From contig DJOI01000002.1 of the NCBI GenBank assembly GCA_002439605.1, positions 1-6,885 on the forward strand: a stretch of 6,885 nt of DNA, in the 5' to 3' direction. A program made the translations under genes and the position numbers. Shown here piece by piece: positions 6,005 to 6,885 of the stretch (the first letter of the stretch is position 1; each line of letters opens with the position of its first letter). The stretch comes from Candidatus Segatella mututuai. Its GTDB lineage: Bacteria > Bacteroidota > Bacteroidia > Bacteroidales > Bacteroidaceae. The notes beneath the pieces are model-generated. The model had not been told where the DNA came from. It was given only the letters and a program-made list of their open reading frames with translations, and searched no databases.

Positions 6005-6436
6005 ATGAACATCAGAGAACCAGAAAAGCAAATCCTCAACGATTTTGAGCATAAAGTAACTAATAAAATCAAGTTGTATGGCAATTGTCCCGATTTCCCA
6101 AAGATGGAAAATTATGGCATCGAGGGTATGGAGCTGGATGATTACCTCTTTGACAAACAAGCCATTCTCGATATGGGAGGAAGCAGTCGCAACAAACTGA
6201 CGGTGGGAGGCATCATCACTTTGTTGCCTGTTATCGTTCTGTCGGCGTTTCCAGACAGTGCCTATATTTATGGCAAGATGGGAACTACGGTTTTGGCCAT
6301 AGCTGTCGGTCTGATGTTGGCATTGTGCCTGTATGCAGTGTTGAAAGCTATTATTCGCTTTCGCATCGCCCGGCATGCCGACCTAAAGTTTGAAACATAC
6401 ATCAAGGCTGTGCTGTTCTATCAGCCCCGCCAATAG
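6005..6436 (+). CDS. Hypothetical membrane protein with two predicted TM segments
   Basis: I do not recognise this 143-aa family. The first 60 residues are soluble and charged (REPEKQILNDFEHKVTNKIKL near the start). Two hydrophobic segments follow, about 65-82 and 92-116, joined by a short loop containing FPDSAYIYGK. After them comes a basic stretch (RFRIARHADLK, 118-128). Positive charge follows the second helix, which suggests a hairpin with both ends in the cytoplasm. The ATG at 6005 is the first of the frame. The gene begins about 37 nt after the rnpB T-tract, with no clear TAnnTTTG element between. It may depend on read-through from rnpB or on a weak promoter in the AT-rich gap. Continuous codon structure and membrane topology support a real gene; function is unknown. 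Confidence 0.75.
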   Translation: MNIREPEKQILNDFEHKVTNKIKLYGNCPDFPKMENYGIEGMELDDYLFDKQAILDMGGSSRNKLTVGGIITLLPVIVLSAFPDSAYIYGKMGTTVLAIAVGLMLALCLYAVLKAIIRFRIARHADLKFETYIKAVLFYQPRQ

Positions 6437-6451
6437 TTTAGCTGTTGTTTT

Positions 6452-6505
6452 ATAGCAAAGAAATCCTAACTTCTCCTTTTTGGGAGGTTAGGATTTCTTT
6501 GCTAT
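6452..6505. terminator. Long bidirectional hairpin between convergent genes
   Basis: ATAGCAAAGAAATCCTAAC (6452-6470) and its exact reverse complement (6487-6505) form a 19-bp perfect stem. The 16-nt loop can add an inner CTCC/GGAG stem. It lies between the stops of the membrane-protein gene (6436) and gdhA (6532), where a shared terminator is expected. Neither side has a strong T-run, so its termination mechanism is uncertain. Confidence 0.7.
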
Positions 6506-6531
6506 TATAGTTTGAATGTTTGCTTTCTTTA

Positions 6532-6885
6532 TTATACGATGCCCTGTGCCATCATAGCCTTGGCAACCTTCAAGAAGCCTGCTACGTTGGCACCCTTCAC
6601 GTAGTTTACGTAGCCATCGGCATCTGTACCATACTTCACGCAGTTGGCGTGGATGTCGTTCATGATGGCGTGGAGCTTGGCGTCAACCTCCTCGCGACTC
6701 CATTTCAAGCGCTCAGAGTTCTGGCTCATCTCAAGACCTGATACAGCTACGCCACCAGCGTTGGCAGCCTTGCCTGGAGCATAGAGAATCTTTGCGTCCT
6801 GGAATACCTTGATAGCCTCTGGGGTAGATGGCATGTTGGCACCCTCGCTCACTGCGATGACACCGTTGGCAATGAGAGCCTTGGC
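6532..6885 (-). CDS. gdhA: NADP-type glutamate dehydrogenase, C-terminal part (runs off the right edge)
   Basis: The visible 117 codons are the 3' end of the gene; the frame is open to the last base. GdhA makes L-glutamate from 2-oxoglutarate and ammonium in the cytoplasm, the main ammonium-assimilation route in many gut Bacteroidetes. The fragment reads AKALIANGVIAVSEGANMPS, then APGKAANAGGVAVSGLEMSQ, LKWSREEVDAKLHAIMNDIH and GANVAGFLKVAKAMMAQGIV, following the C-terminus of hexameric bacterial GdhA (about 445 aa) block by block and ending at the usual place. A GTG at 6852-6850 is an internal valine codon, not a start. The NADP- versus NAD-dependence call rests on overall similarity to the E. 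coli-type enzyme, because the discriminating residues lie outside the window. Confidence 0.95.
   Translation of the reverse strand, partial: AKALIANGVIAVSEGANMPSTPEAIKVFQDAKILYAPGKAANAGGVAVSGLEMSQNSERLKWSREEVDAKLHAIMNDIHANCVKYGTDADGYVNYVKGANVAGFLKVAKAMMAQGIV

Noticed and set aside
5993..6376. 127-aa minus-strand open frame opposite the membrane protein gene
   Set aside because: It has low-complexity Gln/His-rich content and no promoter; the plus-strand frame has coherent membrane topology.

Overview
The window looks like chromosome from a member of the Bacteroidota, most likely Prevotella or a close relative. Three things support this. The short primary sigma factor begins MRQLKISKSITNRESAS, the classic Bacteroidetes form without region 1.1. 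Several gene starts are preceded by the Bacteroidetes-type promoter (-33 TTTG, spacer of about 20 nt, -7 TAnnTTTG) rather than an E. coli-type one. Shine-Dalgarno sequences are essentially absent. The genus is an inference from protein style only.

Layout. Positions 1-676 hold no convincing complete gene. They contain a strong leftward promoter at 82-113 that points out of the window, a cluster of GTATCA motifs with a 14-bp inverted repeat (230-358), and a five-copy, 22-bp tandem repeat (462-571). A leftward block of four genes follows, read from right to left: rpoD (3511-2648), a secreted 181-aa protein (2616-2071), an HPr-kinase-like P-loop protein (2081-1191) and a small signal-peptidase-like (S24/S26) protein (1165-677). 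Gaps of 31 nt, minus 11 nt (an overlap) and 25 nt, with no terminator or consensus promoter seen between them, suggest one operon driven by the rpoD promoter at 3538-3569. Upstream of it, and also leftward, is an HtrA/Deg periplasmic serine protease (5160-3688) with its own promoter. Its terminator hairpin (3567-3608) is fused to the rpoD promoter.

Rightward from 5541 lies the RNase P RNA gene (rnpB), with a textbook -7 element and a terminal P1 helix followed by a T-tract. After it comes a two-TM hypothetical protein (6005-6436). A 19-bp perfect inverted repeat (6452-6505) separates that gene from the convergent 3' end of NADP-type glutamate dehydrogenase (gdhA), which runs off the right edge.

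Most of the window is housekeeping: primary sigma factor, envelope protein quality control, tRNA 5' processing and ammonium assimilation. The least explained part is the pair at 677-2081. An HprK-like P-loop protein beside a Ser/His signal-peptidase-like protein resembles peptide-modification cassettes, but no precursor, PqqD-like protein or transporter is visible. No mobile element, CRISPR array or tRNA was found.
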